Assembly: GCF_006716205.1 (NCBI RefSeq)
Contig: NZ_VFOQ01000002.1
Coordinates: 397,551-461,550 of the forward strand
Reading direction: 5' to 3'
Origin: Oryzihumus leptocrescens
GTDB lineage: Bacteria; Actinomycetota; Actinomycetes; Actinomycetales; Dermatophilaceae
Length of the DNA stretch: 64,000 bases
Below the pieces are notes generated by a model. It saw only the letters and a list, made by a program, of their open reading frames with translations. It ran no database searches and was not told the DNA's origin. Made by a program: the position numbers and the translations under genes. Shown piece after piece: positions 44,526 to 53,928 of the stretch. Position 1 is the stretch's first letter, and each line of letters starts with the position of its first letter.

Positions 44526-44732
44526 ATGACACCTGCACTCACCCGCACCTACCGGGCCGTTCGCCGCAGGGTCGCCCTGACCGGCCAGGCCGGCATGACG
44601 ACGGCGGAGTACGCCGTGGGGACCCTGGCCGCCTGCGCCTTCGCGGCGGTGCTCATCGCCGTCGTGCGCTCGGGGGCGATCAAGACGGCACTCTCGCACC
44701 TGATCACCACCGCCCTGGCGATCGCCTCGTGA
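44526..44732 (+). CDS. DUF4244 protein, probable Flp pilin
   Basis: 68 residues: basic start, then GMTTAEYAVGTLAACAFAAVLIAVV, the Flp/type IV pilin-like signature with G before the hydrophobic helix and Glu at +5. TadV-type peptidase would cleave after the Gly. This is the likely major pilin of the operon. AGGAG upstream of the ATG; stop overlaps the TadE-like start. Confidence 0.9.
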   Translation: MTPALTRTYRAVRRRVALTGQAGMTTAEYAVGTLAACAFAAVLIAVVRSGAIKTALSHLITTALAIAS

Positions 44733-45097
44733 GGTCCCGGCAGCGACGACAGGCGGGCATGGTCACGGCCGAGCTGGCGGTGGTCCTGCCTGTCGTCGTT
44801 GCCGTGCTCGCCCTGTCCCTGTGGGCGTTCGGGCTCGCCGTCGACCAGGTGCGGTGCGTCGACGCGGCCCGGGCCGGTGCCCGCGCGGCGGCGCGAGGGG
44901 ACCCGGTCGACGCCGTGTCCTCACAGGTCCGGCGCGACGCGCCGGCCGGTGCCGTCGTGGCGGTCTCCGCCGGAGGTGGAGACGTGACGGTGTCGGTCAC
45001 CGCGCCGGTGCGCAGGCTCGCAGGGCTGGTGCCGGTCGAGTGGCGCCCGTCCGCGAGTGCCACGGCCCGGCGCGAGGTCGAGGGAGGGCAACTGTGA
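44729..45097 (+). CDS. TadE-like pseudopilin
   Basis: 122 residues: QAGMVTAELAVVLPVVVAVLALSLWAFGLAVDQVRCVDAARAG is represented by its key parts, GMVTAELA with the pilin Glu, a hydrophobic helix, then VDAARAGARAAARG, diagnostic of TadE. Minor pilin of the Tad system. GTG start overlaps the pilin stop by 3 nt. Confidence 0.88.
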   Translation: MRSRQRRQAGMVTAELAVVLPVVVAVLALSLWAFGLAVDQVRCVDAARAGARAAARGDPVDAVSSQVRRDAPAGAVVAVSAGGGDVTVSVTAPVRRLAGLVPVEWRPSASATARREVEGGQL

Positions 45098-45474
45098 CCG
45101 CCACGGCCGGGCGGCGAAGGCGCCGGTGCGGCGAGCGGGGGTCCGCCACCGTGCTGGCGCTGGGTCTCTGCCTCGCTCTGGGACTGCTCACCGTCGCCGG
45201 CTGCGCGCTGCTGACGGCCGTCCTCGCCAGCCACCGGGCGCGGGCAGCCGCCGACCTCTCCGCCCTGGCCGCGGCCCAACGGTGGCTGGACGGGGCACCT
45301 GCCGACCTGGCCTGCGCCGAGGCGCGACGGGTCGCCGGGGCCAACGGGGCGACGGTGCAGACCTGTGCGCCGGTCGCCGACTTGGTCACCGTCATCGTGG
45401 TGGTGCCGGCCGGACGACTGGGCCCGGCCCGGGCCAGGGCACGAGCCGGCCCGGCACCGGTGGACGCCGGCTGA
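45094..45474 (+). CDS. Rv3654c/TadE-like secreted protein of the Tad operon
   Basis: 126 residues: Arg-rich start, ERGSATVLALGLCLALGLLTVAG as membrane helix with a Gly-Ser before it, then HRARAAADLSALAAAQ, the TadG/Rv3654c pattern, and a Cys pair (LACAEARR; VQTCAPV). Last gene of the seven-gene operon; GTG overlaps the TadE stop. Confidence 0.82.
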   Translation: MTATAGRRRRRCGERGSATVLALGLCLALGLLTVAGCALLTAVLASHRARAAADLSALAAAQRWLDGAPADLACAEARRVAGANGATVQTCAPVADLVTVIVVVPAGRLGPARARARAGPAPVDAG

Positions 45475-45514
45475 CCGCCGGACGCGTCAGCCGCGCCGGC
45501 AGGTCAGGCGAGGG

Positions 45515-45949
45515 TCAGTCGACGTGACGGTCGGCCCGACGCTCCGCGCGGGTCTCCTCCGGCAGGACCGTCGTCTGGCCCGCGGTGTCGTCGAGGGGCC
45601 GGGTCGTGTCGTGGTGGGCCGGGCGCAGCGGGGTGGTCGCCCCGGCCTCGGCGGCCCGCGCGCGGGCGGCCTCCTCCTCGGCGGCGGTCGCGGCCTGCTC
45701 CTTGCGGAGCTGGCGCAGCTCCATCCGGCGGGCGACCTTGCGGCGCAGGCTCGAGACCACCAGCCACAGACCCAGGACCAGGAGCAGCAAGGCGGCCGCG
45801 CCGGCGAGGAACATCGCCAGCGGCGTCACCGAGACGTCGACGCCGGCAGCGCTGAGGTGGATGCTCGCCGAGCTGGACCCGACGGCGGCGGCGGCGAAGG
45901 CCACCGCGCTGAGGGCGACGACGATGAGGATCAGGCCGAGCAGGATCAT
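45515..45949 (-). CDS. Two-helix membrane protein of unknown function
   Basis: 144 residues: two membrane helices (MILLGLILIVVALSAVAFAAAA and a second near residues 43-67) with a short extracytoplasmic loop, a basic/coiled-coil-like segment (RRMELRQLRKEQAATAAEEEAARARA) and a charged disordered tail. Similar in layout to LapA/DUF1049 proteins. AGGAGG 7 nt before ATG 45949. Confidence 0.7.
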   Translation of the reverse strand: MILLGLILIVVALSAVAFAAAAVGSSSASIHLSAAGVDVSVTPLAMFLAGAAALLLLVLGLWLVVSSLRRKVARRMELRQLRKEQAATAAEEEAARARAAEAGATTPLRPAHHDTTRPLDDTAGQTTVLPEETRAERRADRHVD

Positions 45950-45965
45950 GGGTGGGCCTCCTAGG

Positions 45966-48353
45966 TCAGGGTCCGGGATCCGTGGCTGTGACCCTAGCCC
46001 TCTCCGGCCCCGCGGTCCCCTCGGCGGCCAGCACGACCTCGAGCAGGGCGACCGCCCGGGCCTTGTCCAGCGGCTCGTTCCCGTTGCCGCACTTGGGTGA
46101 CTGCACGCACGAGGGGCATCCCGTGGCGCACTCGCAGGCGGCGATCGCGTCGCGGGTCGCCGACAGCCACGTGCGCACCGCGTGGAAGCCCCGCTCGGCG
46201 AAGCCCGCCCCACCCGGGTGCCCGTCGTAGACCATGATCGTCGGCAGGCCGGTGTCCGGGTGCAGCGCGGTCGAGACGCCGCCGATGTCCCACCGGTCCG
46301 AGGTCGCGACCAGGGGCAGCATCCCGATCGCGGCGTGCTCGGCGGCGTGGGCCGCCCCGGGGATGTCCACCGGCTCGATGCCCGCCGCCGCGAGCAGATC
46401 CTCAGGCATGGTCCACCACACCGCCTTGGTGCGCAGGGCCCGCTCCGGCAGCTCCAGGGGGTGCTCCCCGAGGACCTCGCCGGAGGGCAGCCGGCGCAGG
46501 AACGCCGTCACCTGGGTGCGCACCTCGACCGACCCGAAGTGCACCTGCACCTCGCCCCAGTCGGTCTGCTGCTCCACCGCGCCGATGTCGAACGTGCTGA
46601 CCGAGCGGGCCTGCGTCGACCAGCCGGGGTCGCCCTCGACCACGAGCGCCACCGACTCCGCCAGGTCCAGGTCGGTCACCACGAAGGTCCGTCCCTGGTG
46701 CACGTACACCGCGCCGGTGTGGACGCTGGAGTGCGCCGCCGTGCCGTCGACGGTGCCCAGCACCCGGCCGCTGCCCCGCTCCACGATCCGCACCACCGGC
46801 TCGCCGGTGCCGCGCAGGCTGACGTGGTCGGCGGCGCGGTCCGACCGGGCCCAGAACCACCCGGTGGGCCGCCGCCGCAGCACCCCCCGGGCGACGAGCG
46901 TGTCCACCAGCGGGCGCATGCCCGGGCCGAACACCTCGGCGTCGGCGTCGGTCAGGGGCAGCTCGGCCGCGGCGGCGGCGAGGTGGGGGGCCAACACGTA
47001 GGGGTTGTCCGGGTCGAGCACCGCCGCCTCCACCGGCCGCTCGAACAGTGCCTCGGGGTGGTGCACCAGGTAGGTGTCGAGCGGGTCGTCGCCGGCCACC
47101 ATCACCGCCAGCGAGCAGGACCCGGACCGCCCCGCCCGCCCGGCCTGCTGCCACAGCGAGGCACGGGTGCCCGGCCAGCCGGCGAGGAGCACCGCGTCGA
47201 GGCCGCTGACGTCGATGCCCAGCTCGAGGGCGTTCGTGGCCGCCAGCCCCAGCAGCCGACCGCCGCGCAGGGACCGCTCCAGATCCCGCCGCTCCTCGGG
47301 CAGGTAGCCACCCCGGTATGCCGCCACCGCACCTTCCAGCCGGGGGTCCACCTCCGCGAGGGCGCGCCGGGCGCTCGCGGACACGGTCTCGACCCCGACT
47401 CGCGACCGGGCGAAGGCCACCGTCTGCACGCCGGCGCTGACCAGGTCGGCCAGCAGGTCGGCGGTCTCGGCGACGGCGCTGCGCCGGTGCGGTGCCTCGT
47501 GCTCCCCGCCACCGGGCACCAGCCCCGGCTCCCACAGCCCGAAGGTCATCGACTCCCGCGGTGAGCCGTCCTGCACGACCGGGCGCACCGGCATACCGAT
47601 GAGGCGGGCGGCCTGGCCGGCCGGGTCGGCCACGGTTGCGGAGGCGAGGACGAACGTGGGGGACGCGCCATAGCGGGCGCACACCCGCCGCAGCCGGCGC
47701 AGCAGGGCGGCCAGGTGCGAGCCGAACACGCCGCGGTAGACGTGGCACTCGTCGATGACCACGTAGCGCAGGGCCCGCAGGAACGGCGCCCACCGCTGGT
47801 GGCCGGGCAGCAGCGAGTGGTGCACCAGGTCGGGGTTGGTCAGGACGTACTGCGCGTGGTCGCGGATCCAGCGCCGCTCCTCCGGAGGGGTGTCACCGTC
47901 GTAGGTCGCCGCGCGCACCCCCGGCACGGCCAGTGCCTGCAGCCGGGCCAGCTGGTCGGCCGCCAGGGCCTTGGTGGGGGACAGGTAGAGCGCCGTCGCG
48001 CCCCGGCCCGTCGCCGCCGACGCCCCGTCGACGACGTCGGAGAGCACCGGCAGCAGGTAGCCCAGGCTCTTGCCCGAGGCGGTGCCGGTCGAGATGACCA
48101 CGTGCTCCCCGGCGCGGGCCGCGTCCGCCGCCTCCCGCTGGTGCGCCCACAGGGAGGTGATGCCGGAGGAGGCGAACGCCGACCACACCGGCGGGGCCAC
48201 CCACTCCGGCCACGGGGCGAGCTGCTCCTGGCGGGCCGGCACCGTGTGGACATGGACCAGCCGCTCGCGCCGCCGGCCCCCGGCGAGCTGCTCGAGGGTG
48301 GCCACGGGGTCGAACCGCGCATCGGCCACAGGGGGGAGGACGTGCTCGGTCAT
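45966..48353 (-). CDS. DEAD/DEAH-box helicase with DUF1998 zinc domain (MrfA-like)
   Basis: 795 residues. Helicase motifs: SLWAHQREAADAARAGEHVVISTGTASGKSL (motif I GTASGKS), VVIDECHVYRG (DEVH-like DECH), LASATVADP, and LAATNALELGIDVSGLDAVLLAGWPGT with QQAGRAGRSG (motif VI) are represented in order. The C-terminal DUF1998 has Cys in CECATGCPSCVQSPKCGNGN. MrfA in Bacillus repairs mitomycin-induced lesions with MrfB; no MrfB-like gene is seen here. ATG 48353 gives the conserved start. Confidence 0.92.
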   Translation of the reverse strand: MTEHVLPPVADARFDPVATLEQLAGGRRRERLVHVHTVPARQEQLAPWPEWVAPPVWSAFASSGITSLWAHQREAADAARAGEHVVISTGTASGKSLGYLLPVLSDVVDGASAATGRGATALYLSPTKALAADQLARLQALAVPGVRAATYDGDTPPEERRWIRDHAQYVLTNPDLVHHSLLPGHQRWAPFLRALRYVVIDECHVYRGVFGSHLAALLRRLRRVCARYGASPTFVLASATVADPAGQAARLIGMPVRPVVQDGSPRESMTFGLWEPGLVPGGGEHEAPHRRSAVAETADLLADLVSAGVQTVAFARSRVGVETVSASARRALAEVDPRLEGAVAAYRGGYLPEERRDLERSLRGGRLLGLAATNALELGIDVSGLDAVLLAGWPGTRASLWQQAGRAGRSGSCSLAVMVAGDDPLDTYLVHHPEALFERPVEAAVLDPDNPYVLAPHLAAAAAELPLTDADAEVFGPGMRPLVDTLVARGVLRRRPTGWFWARSDRAADHVSLRGTGEPVVRIVERGSGRVLGTVDGTAAHSSVHTGAVYVHQGRTFVVTDLDLAESVALVVEGDPGWSTQARSVSTFDIGAVEQQTDWGEVQVHFGSVEVRTQVTAFLRRLPSGEVLGEHPLELPERALRTKAVWWTMPEDLLAAAGIEPVDIPGAAHAAEHAAIGMLPLVATSDRWDIGGVSTALHPDTGLPTIMVYDGHPGGAGFAERGFHAVRTWLSATRDAIAACECATGCPSCVQSPKCGNGNEPLDKARAVALLEVVLAAEGTAGPERARVTATDPGP

Positions 48354-48508
48354 CGCCACTACGGTATGACGCGTGGCGGACACCCGACGCCACGACCGCC
48401 CCACCGCCTGGCCAACTTGCTGTCGCAGGAGCGCCACGGCGCTAGTCTTGGCGCACCTGTGAGCCGCAGAATCATGTGGGTCACCACCGCGCAGTGAGGA
48501 GCACGCTC

Positions 48509-48850
48509 GTGGACCTGTCGATCTCCAGTGCAGAACGCGGGGGCGTGACCGTGGTGCATGTGGGCGGCGAGATCGACGTCTACACCGCGCCGACGCTGCG
48601 TGAGCGCCTTGACGAGCAGATCAAGGCCGGCCACACCCACCTGGTCGTCGACCTCAGTGGCGTGACCTTCATGGACAGCACCGGGCTCGGTGTCCTCGTC
48701 GGCCGGCTGAAGTCGGTGCGGGCGCAGGACGGCTCGCTGCGGCTGGTCTGCTCGGCCGAGCGGATCCTCAAGGTGTTCGCGATCACCGGCCTGGACAAGG
48801 TCTTCCAGATCTTCGGGTCGGTCGACGACGCCGTCGGCGCACACGCCTGA
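48509..48850 (+). CDS. STAS-domain anti-sigma factor antagonist
   Basis: 113 residues, a single STAS domain: [49 protein letters not shown] with the phosphorylatable Ser in DST, and IFGSVDDAV at the end. It resembles BldG/RsbV, releasing a sigma factor by binding its anti-sigma kinase. GAGGAG lies ~8 nt before the GTG. A group-3 sigma factor is encoded at 52.3 kb; a link is possible but unproven. Confidence 0.92.
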   Translation: MDLSISSAERGGVTVVHVGGEIDVYTAPTLRERLDEQIKAGHTHLVVDLSGVTFMDSTGLGVLVGRLKSVRAQDGSLRLVCSAERILKVFAITGLDKVFQIFGSVDDAVGAHA

Positions 48851-48872
48851 CCCAGGCGCGCGCCGCAGCTGC

Positions 48873-48921
48873 GGCGCCACCCCTGAGGCGCCACGCCTTG
48901 GGCGCCACCCCATCAGGCGCC
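48873..48921. repeat. Four tandem ~14-bp repeats starting GGCGCC
   Basis: GGCGCC begins at 48873, 48887, 48901 and 48916, each unit roughly GGCGCCACCCCTGA. They lie after the STAS gene stop, upstream of the pyrophosphatase promoter. Confidence 0.6.
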
Positions 48922-49000
48922 GCACCTCATTCACCGCCCCACGCCGCGTGGACCTTGGTCCCCACGTCGGGCGGCACTCGCGCATACCCTGACCGGACAC

Positions 49001-49053
49001 GTGACGCCGGTCACAGCCTTTCGGGTTGGGTGTGATGTGGGTCACGGGTACGC
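49001..49053 (+). promoter_or_regulatory. Two Crp/GlxR-type sites and -10 for hppA
   Basis: GTGA-CGCCGG-TCAC (49001-49014) and GTGA-TGTGGG-TCAC (49032-49045), both with the 6-bp spacing of Crp sites, 31 bp apart. TACGCT (49048-49053) follows as a TANNNT -10. The second site overlaps where a -35 would be, so both activation and repression are conceivable. Confidence 0.6.
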
Positions 49054-49134
49054 TCCACCGCGTCAGCCCCCGTGCTCAGGTGGGCTGACGTCGTTTGCAG
49101 GCGAGTTCCGCTGTTCCCTGACAAGGAGGATGGA

Positions 49135-51486
49135 ATGCCCGGCCTCATCCGAGCCGCCGACGCGACAACGCTGTCGCTCTCCGGCACGAACCTCACCCTC
49201 GTGATCGTCGTCGCTGCCATTGCGGTGGTGGCGCTGGTCATGGGTGTGTTCTTCCGGCAGCAGGTCCTCGCCGCCGATCCCGGCACCGAGAACATGCAGA
49301 CCATCGGCGGCGCCGTGGAGGAGGGCGCCCAGGCCTACCTGGCCCGGCAGTTCAAGACCCTTTCCGCCTTCGTCGTCATCGTCTTCGTCCTGTTGCTGGC
49401 GCTGCCGGCCGACTCCGCCGGGGTGCGTTGGGGCCGTTCGGGCTTCTTCGTCCTCGGCGCCGTGTTCTCGGCCGCGATCGGCTACCTGGGCATGAGCCTG
49501 GCGGTCAAGGCCAACGTCCGCGTCGCTTCGGCGGCCCGCGACGGGCACCGTGACGAGGGCATGCAGATCGCCTTCCGCACCGGCGGTGTCGTCGGCATGG
49601 CCACCGTCGGGCTGGGCCTGCTCGGCGCGTCCACGGTGGTGCTGCTCTACAAGGGCGACGCCCCCCGGGTGCTCGAGGGCTTCGGCTTCGGCGCCGCGCT
49701 GCTCGCGATGTTCATGCGTGTCGGCGGCGGCATCTTCACCAAGGCCGCCGACGTCGGCGCCGACCTGGTCGGCAAGGTCGAGGCGGGCATCCCCGAGGAC
49801 GACCCGCGCAACGCGGCGACGATCGCCGACAACGTGGGCGACAACGTCGGTGACTGCGCCGGCATGGCGGCCGACCTGTTCGAGTCGTATGCCGTGACGC
49901 TGGTCGCCGCTCTCATCCTCGGCAAGGCCGCCTTCGGCGCCCACGGCCTGGTCTTCCCGCTGATCGTCCCGGCGATCGGCGCGCTCACCGCGGTGCTCGG
50001 CGTGTTCGTCACCCGGGCCCGTGCGGGGGAGAGCGGCCTGGTCGCGATCAACCGCGGCTTCTACATCTCCGCGTTCGTCTCGGCCGTGCTCTCGGCTGTG
50101 GCCGCGTTCCTCTACCTGCCCTCCTCCTTCTCGGCGCTGGCCGGGGTGCCGCAGGAGGTCGCCCAGATCAACGGCGACCCGCGCCTGGTGGCCACGCTGG
50201 CGGTCTGGCTGGGCATCGCCCTGGCCGCGATCATCCTCTGGCTCACCGGCTACTTCACGGGCACCGACAAGCGACCCACCCGCGACGTCGCCCGCACCTC
50301 GCTCACCGGCGCCGCCACGGTCGTCCTGGCCGGCATCGGCGTCGGCTTCGAGTCGGCGGTCTACACCGCCGTCATCATCGGGTCCGCGATGTACTGCGCG
50401 TTCCTGCTCGGGGCCGGCTCGGTCGTCCTGTCGCTGTTCCTCATCGCCGTCGCCGGCACCGGGCTGCTGACCACGGTCGGCGTCATCGTGGCCATGGACA
50501 CCTTCGGCCCGGTCAGCGACAACGCCCAGGGCATCGCGGAGATGTCCGGTGACGTCGACGGTGAGGGCGCGCAGATCCTCACCGAGCTCGACGCGGTCGG
50601 CAACACCACCAAGGCGATCACCAAGGGCATCGCCATCGCCACGGCGGTGCTGGCCGCCACGGCCCTGTTCGGCAGCTACTCCGACGCGGCCAAGACCGCG
50701 ATCCTCACCGCCGCGCAGACGCTCAAGGTGGAGCCGTCGGTCTCGACCAAGGTGTCGCTGCTGGACTACCAGGTGATCACCCCGTCCAACCTGTTCGGGC
50801 TGATCCTCGGCGCCTCGGTGGTGTTCATGTTCTCCGGCCTGGCGATCAACGCGGTGACCCGCGCCGCCGGGGCGATCGTCTTCGAGGTGCGCCGCCAGTT
50901 CCGCGAGCACCCCGGGATCATGGCCGGCACCGAGAAGCCGGAGTACGGCCGCGTCGTCGACATCTGCACCAAGGACTCGCTGCGCGAGCTGGCCACCCCC
51001 GGCCTGCTGGCCGCGATGGCCCCGGTGGCGGTCGGCTTCGGCCTGGGCATCGGCCCCCTCGCCGGCTACCTGGCCGGGGCGATCGGCGCCGGCGTGCTCA
51101 TGGCCGTGTTCCTCGCCAACTCCGGTGGCTCGTGGGACAACGCCAAGAAGATCGTCGAGGACGGCAACTACGGCGGCAAGGGCAGCGAGGCCCACGCGGC
51201 CACCGTCATCGGCGACACCGTCGGTGACCCGTTCAAGGACACCGCCGGCCCGGCGATCAACCCGCTGATCAAGGTGATGAACCTCGTCTCGGTGCTCATC
51301 GCCCCGGCCATCGTCCAGCTCACCATCGGCTCCGGCGCCAACTCGGTCCTGCGCTACGGCATCGCCGTGGTGGCGCTGCTCATCGCGGTCGGCGCGATCG
51401 CCGTCTCGAAGCGTCGCGACATCGCGATCGGCGACGACAGCAACGACGGGGCCGCCGCCGAGGAGCCCGCCTCCGCAGCGGTCTGA
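49135..51486 (+). CDS. hppA: Membrane-bound H+-translocating pyrophosphatase, K+-independent type
   Basis: 783 residues, about 16 membrane segments. Substrate-site motifs: [32 protein letters not shown]-type block (here [19 protein letters not shown]), AQGIAEMSG, and [11 protein letters not shown] with [18 protein letters not shown]. The sequence [10 protein letters not shown] has Lys where K+-dependent enzymes have Ala, so it should be K+-independent. It couples PPi hydrolysis to proton export. AAGGAGGATGGA precedes ATG 49135. Terminated by a strong hairpin. Confidence 0.94.
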   Translation: [783 protein letters not shown]

Positions 51487-51506
51487 GCCGCCCGGCATAC
51501 CGGTAT

Positions 51507-51543
51507 CCGCGGCCGGTCACCTCCCCGAGGTGACCGGCCGCGG
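51507..51543. terminator. 16-bp perfect hairpin terminator after hppA
   Basis: 51507-51522 pairs exactly with 51528-51543 around CCCCG. Serves hppA and the convergent DUF6328 gene. Confidence 0.85.
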
Positions 51544-51558
51544 TGCGTCCGGGGCGGC

Positions 51559-52047
51559 TCAGGCCGAGTCGCTGGCCCGGGCGAGGACCACCTTGGGCAG
51601 CACGAACCACACCAGCAGGAAGAGCAGCAGCATCGCGCCTCCCACGACGATGCCGGCGGTGCGGCCGACGACGACGTCGAAGACCAGCAGGATGACGCTG
51701 CCCACGGTCAGCCCAAGCGTGGTCAGGCCGGCCTTGGCGAGCCGGTTGGAGGTCTCCACGAGCACCCGCTTCTTGTGCTGGTGGAACAGCAGCCGGTGGG
51801 AGCTGACCGGGGCGATCAGCAGCGCGATGGAGACCACCCCGAGCACCACGGCGGTCAGGTAGGTGGCCCGCTGCACCGCGTCGAGGTGGGCGAAGCGGGC
51901 CTGGAACGGCAGGGTCAGCAGGAAGCCGGTGAGCACCTGCACGCCGGTCTGCGCCACCCGCAGCTCCTGGAGCAGCTCGTCCCAGTTGCGGTCGGCGCGC
52001 TGGGTCGGTGTCTCGCCCGGGCGGGCGTCATCTGAGGAGCCAGTCAT
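51559..52047 (-). CDS. DUF6328 family membrane protein
   Basis: 162 residues: a soluble N-terminus with NWDELLQELRVAQTGVQVLTGFLLTLPFQARF (key parts NWDELLQELR and TGVQ), then four membrane segments and a basic loop (LFHQHKKRVLVETSNRLAKAG). Typical of the DUF6328 family of Actinobacteria; function unknown. ATG 52047 chosen; upstream frame is shadow. Confidence 0.82.
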   Translation of the reverse strand: MTGSSDDARPGETPTQRADRNWDELLQELRVAQTGVQVLTGFLLTLPFQARFAHLDAVQRATYLTAVVLGVVSIALLIAPVSSHRLLFHQHKKRVLVETSNRLAKAGLTTLGLTVGSVILLVFDVVVGRTAGIVVGGAMLLLFLLVWFVLPKVVLARASDSA

Positions 52048-52258
52048 GGCGGGAGCGTGCCATGACCTGCGTCTGTTTAGGCCCGGATCGGTGGGGGTAA
52101 CGATCCCCCGCCGGGGTGCTGTGCCAGCTTTGTGCGGCACCCCGGACCAGAACGGGGTTGTCCGACGTGCCCCGGTCTGGCGGGGTTGTGCCCTGTGCCC
52201 CATCCGTGTTCTAGTGACCGCGGCAGGTCCAGAAGCGGCGCCATGTCACCACGTTCGG

Positions 52259-53119
52259 ATGAACGGGCGTCACATGACATCGCAAGCCGCGGCACCGCCT
52301 CCTGCTGCCGAGGACCCGCCGACCAGGGACGACAGCCCCACCCGCAACGACCAGACGCTGGAGCTGCTCGAGCAGGCCGCTCTCGCCGAGTGCCCCGAGG
52401 TGCGCAGCCGCCTCCTCGACGAGGCGTTCCTGCTCAACATCGGCACGGCCGAGAACATCGCCTCGCGCTACCGCGGGCGGGGGGTGGACTGGGAGGACCT
52501 GCTCCAGGTCGCCTATGTCGGGCTGGTCAAGGCCGTGCGCGGCTTCCGGCCCAGCGAGGGGTCCAGCTTCGCGGCCTACGCCAACCCCACCATCTCCGGG
52601 GAGATCAAGCGCCACTTCCGCGACTTCGCCTGGACCGTGCGCCCACCGCGTCGCATCCAGGAGCTCCAGGGCGCCGTGCACGGGGTGGAGCCTGAGCTCG
52701 TCCAGGCCTTGGGGCGCCCGGTGTCCCCCTCCGACCTGGCCCGAGCGCTGGCCGTCGACCTGATCGAGCTGCGTGAGGCCCTCACCGTCGACGGGTGCTT
52801 CGCCCCGCTGTCGCTCGACGCGCCCGCCCGCGCCGAGACCGGCGCCACCCTCGGCGAGCTCGTCCCCGACGAGACCGACGCGTTCGAGCGGATCGACCGG
52901 CTGCAGACCCTCGTCCCGGTGATCACGGCGCTGACGCCCCGGGAGCGGGCGATCCTGGTCATGCGGTTCGTCCGCGGCTGCACCCAGGCCGAGATCGGCG
53001 CCGAGCTCGGGGTCAGCCAGATGCAGGTCTCCCGCCTGCTGCGAGACCTGCTCGAGCGGCTGCGCGAGGCGCTGGCGTCCCCTGCAGGGGAGGACGAGGA
53101 CGCCCTCGTCATCGACTGA
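52259..53119 (+). CDS. Group-3 RNA polymerase sigma factor (SigB/SigF family)
   Basis: 286 residues. Region 2 with YRGRGVDWEDLLQVAYVGLVKAV and FAAYANPTISGEIKRHFRD, followed by WTVRPPRRIQELQ, region 3 (RPVSPSDLARALAV), and region 4 LTPRERAILVMRFVRGCTQAEIGAELGVSQMQVSRLLRD. It belongs to the stress/sporulation SigB/F/G family, normally held by anti-sigma factors acting with STAS antagonists. Two in-frame ATGs, 52259 and 52274, lack clear ribosome sites; start uncertain. Confidence 0.92.
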   Translation: MNGRHMTSQAAAPPPAAEDPPTRDDSPTRNDQTLELLEQAALAECPEVRSRLLDEAFLLNIGTAENIASRYRGRGVDWEDLLQVAYVGLVKAVRGFRPSEGSSFAAYANPTISGEIKRHFRDFAWTVRPPRRIQELQGAVHGVEPELVQALGRPVSPSDLARALAVDLIELREALTVDGCFAPLSLDAPARAETGATLGELVPDETDAFERIDRLQTLVPVITALTPRERAILVMRFVRGCTQAEIGAELGVSQMQVSRLLRDLLERLREALASPAGEDEDALVID

Positions 53120-53250
53120 ACCGGGACACTTCGGGCACATTCGCGCCCGGTCTTGAGCGCGGCACACCGCCTGGTGCATGGTGTCGTTCCAAGGCCCGGC
53201 AGTCCCCTGGCCGCCCCCCCCTTCTTGCCCCACACCTTCAGGAGGTCGAC

Positions 53251-53928
53251 GTGGACCCGTCGTTCGCGGCGGACTTCGCCGAGATGGCCCGGCACATGCA
53301 CCAGGGAGAGGACGTCGGGCAGACCGTCGAGACGGTCGCCCAGTTCGCCAAGGAGGCGCTGGCGTGCGACTGCGCCGGCGTGATGCTCGTGCACGGCGGC
53401 AAGGAGGTCGAGTCCGCCGCCACCACGGACCCCCTCGTCGTCAAGGCCGACCGGCTGCAGATGGAGTGCGGGCAGGGTCCGTGCCTGGAGTCGATCTGGG
53501 ACCACGAGACGTTCGTCATCCACGACACCGAGACCGAGACGCGCTGGGCGGAGTGGTGCCGCCAGGTGTCCGGCCTGGGCGTGCGCAGCGTGCTCAGCCT
53601 GCGGCTGTTCACGCACAACAACACCATGGGTGCGCTCAACCTGTATGCCGTGGAGCCGGGCCGTTTCGACGACGAGGACATCGCCGTGGCCACGATCTTC
53701 GCCGGGCATGCGTCGGTCGCGCTGGCGTCGGCCCGTAACGAGTCGAGCCTGCGCAAGGCCATCGACGCCCGGCACCTGATCGGGCAGGCGCAGGGCATCC
53801 TCATGGAGCGGTTCAACCTCAACGCCGACCAGGCGTTCGCCATCCTGCGGCGCTACTCCCAGGACAAGAACATGAAGCTGCGGGCCGTGGCCGAGCACAT
53901 GGTCGAGTCCCGCCAGCTGCCCGCCTGA
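53251..53928 (+). CDS. GAF-ANTAR domain regulator
   Basis: 225 residues. A GAF domain (VETVAQFAKEALACDCAGVMLVHGG; CGQGPCLESIWD; SVLSLRLFTHNNTMGALNLYA) and an ANTAR RNA-binding domain (RHLIGQAQGILMERFNLNADQAFAILRRYSQ). ANTAR proteins bind paired hairpins in nascent RNA and prevent termination. AGGAGG lies 5 nt before GTG 53251. Located just after the sigma factor; a separate promoter is likely. Confidence 0.9.
   Translation: MDPSFAADFAEMARHMHQGEDVGQTVETVAQFAKEALACDCAGVMLVHGGKEVESAATTDPLVVKADRLQMECGQGPCLESIWDHETFVIHDTETETRWAEWCRQVSGLGVRSVLSLRLFTHNNTMGALNLYAVEPGRFDDEDIAVATIFAGHASVALASARNESSLRKAIDARHLIGQAQGILMERFNLNADQAFAILRRYSQDKNMKLRAVAEHMVESRQLPA

Noticed and set aside
49063..51498. An 811-codon frame antisense to hppA
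   Set aside because: Same reasoning: His/Asp/Gly/Arg-rich shadow without domains.
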